From Nanobdellota archaeon (GTDB lineage Archaea; Nanobdellota; Nanobdellia; Pacearchaeales; GW2011-AR1): 6,559 bases of DNA. This document shows positions 6,303 through 6,559 of the stretch, in pieces. Position 1 is the stretch's first letter. Every line of letters begins with the position of its first letter. The notes beneath the pieces are model-generated. The model was not told the origin of the DNA. It saw only the letters and a program-made list of their open reading frames with translations, and ran no database searches. The translations under genes were made by a program, and so were the position numbers. The stretch lies in assembly GCA_020056045.1 (NCBI GenBank), contig JAGVIM010000189.1, positions 1-6,559 of the forward strand, given 5' to 3'.

Positions 6303-6559
6303 TAGTTTTCAACTCCGTTAGTGTTATTATTTTTTTCTTGAGTATTTTTTTGACTCTCTTCTTCAGGTTTTTTCATTTTTCCAGTAAGGACAAATTCATT
6401 TAATGAATCAAGATCCATTAATTCTTCTAATGGAACAATCCCATTTGCAGAAATATGTAAATCAAATGCATAGGCATTAAATGGAATACAGTTATACACT
6501 TCCACATATCGTTTATCATCAGAAAATTGGGAATTATTTTGTATTAGTTTCTCTACCAC
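6302..6559 (-). CDS. 3' part of a small gene paralogous to its downstream neighbour
   Basis: The frame is open to the right edge of the window, where the first codon happens to be GTG. The start is probably outside: aligned to its 165-residue paralogue, the visible part begins at about residue 62 of that protein, so roughly 60 N-terminal residues appear to be missing. The visible 85 codons carry the shared core (FDL at 32-34, NGIVP at 39-43, LNEFVLTG at 53-60) and a shorter Lys/Glu/Asn-rich tail ending NGVEN. No function is recognised and no catalytic motif is seen. Its TAA overlaps the next ATG by one base, indicating coupled translation and roughly equal output of the two paralogues, which may form a heteromer. 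Confidence 0.75.
   Translation of the reverse strand: MVEKLIQNNSQFSDDKRYVEVYNCIPFNAYAFDLHISANGIVPLEELMDLDSLNEFVLTGKMKKPEEESQKNTQEKNNNTNGVEN
6311..6321. repeat. 11-base direct repeat, copy 2, containing the next gene's ribosome site
   Basis: AACTCCGTTAG on the plus strand, identical to 5886-5896. Its minus-strand GGAG (6316 to 6313) lies ten bases before the ATG at 6302 and probably serves as that gene's Shine-Dalgarno site. The same GGAG in the other copy is followed by no start codon. Confidence 0.5.

Noticed and set aside
1..6559. Mobile element, CRISPR array, tRNA or rRNA signatures.
   Set aside because: No transposase, integrase, regular repeat-spacer pattern or structured RNA gene was seen on either strand.

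Overview
The window is an AT-rich, gene-dense stretch in which every supported gene lies on the minus strand, so transcription runs from position 6559 toward 1. It most likely comes from an archaeon, or an archaeal mobile element. Two start regions carry an archaeal-type TATA box centred about 27-30 bases before an ATG that has no Shine-Dalgarno site, the layout of leaderless archaeal genes. Internal genes of the cluster use GGAG/GGGAG sites or stop-start coupling instead. An AT-rich uncultured lineage such as a DPANN archaeon would fit, but no marker gene fixes the taxon, and a bacterial origin is not excluded.

Layout in transcription order: (1) the 3' part of a small gene (6302-6559) joined by a TAATG overlap to a second small gene (5805-6302); the two proteins share a core and are tandem paralogues. 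(2) A 72-base gap holding a 20-base palindrome and the BRE/TATA promoter. (3) A four-gene operon: a 426-residue helical protein that resembles the TelA/KlaA 'toxic anion resistance' family (4452-5732), a 381-residue orphan protein (3266-4411), a 585-residue AAA ATPase (1507-3264) and a 462-residue orphan protein (117-1505). (4) A second candidate promoter (77-87) and the first 18 codons of another gene that leaves the window at position 1.

The ATPase is the only enzyme with clear motifs. Its AAA module has intact Walker A, sensor 1 and arginine-finger positions, but its Walker B reads Ser-Asp where the family has Asp-Glu. None of the complete proteins shows a signal peptide or a convincing transmembrane segment, so the products probably act in the cytoplasm. 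My inference is that the operon encodes one multi-protein machine, in which the ATPase works on or with the TelA-like helical protein and the two orphans. The combination is not one I recognise as a described system. What it does (stress or metal response, membrane remodelling, defence, or virus/plasmid biology) cannot be decided from this window. No transposase, integrase, CRISPR array, tRNA or rRNA was seen.
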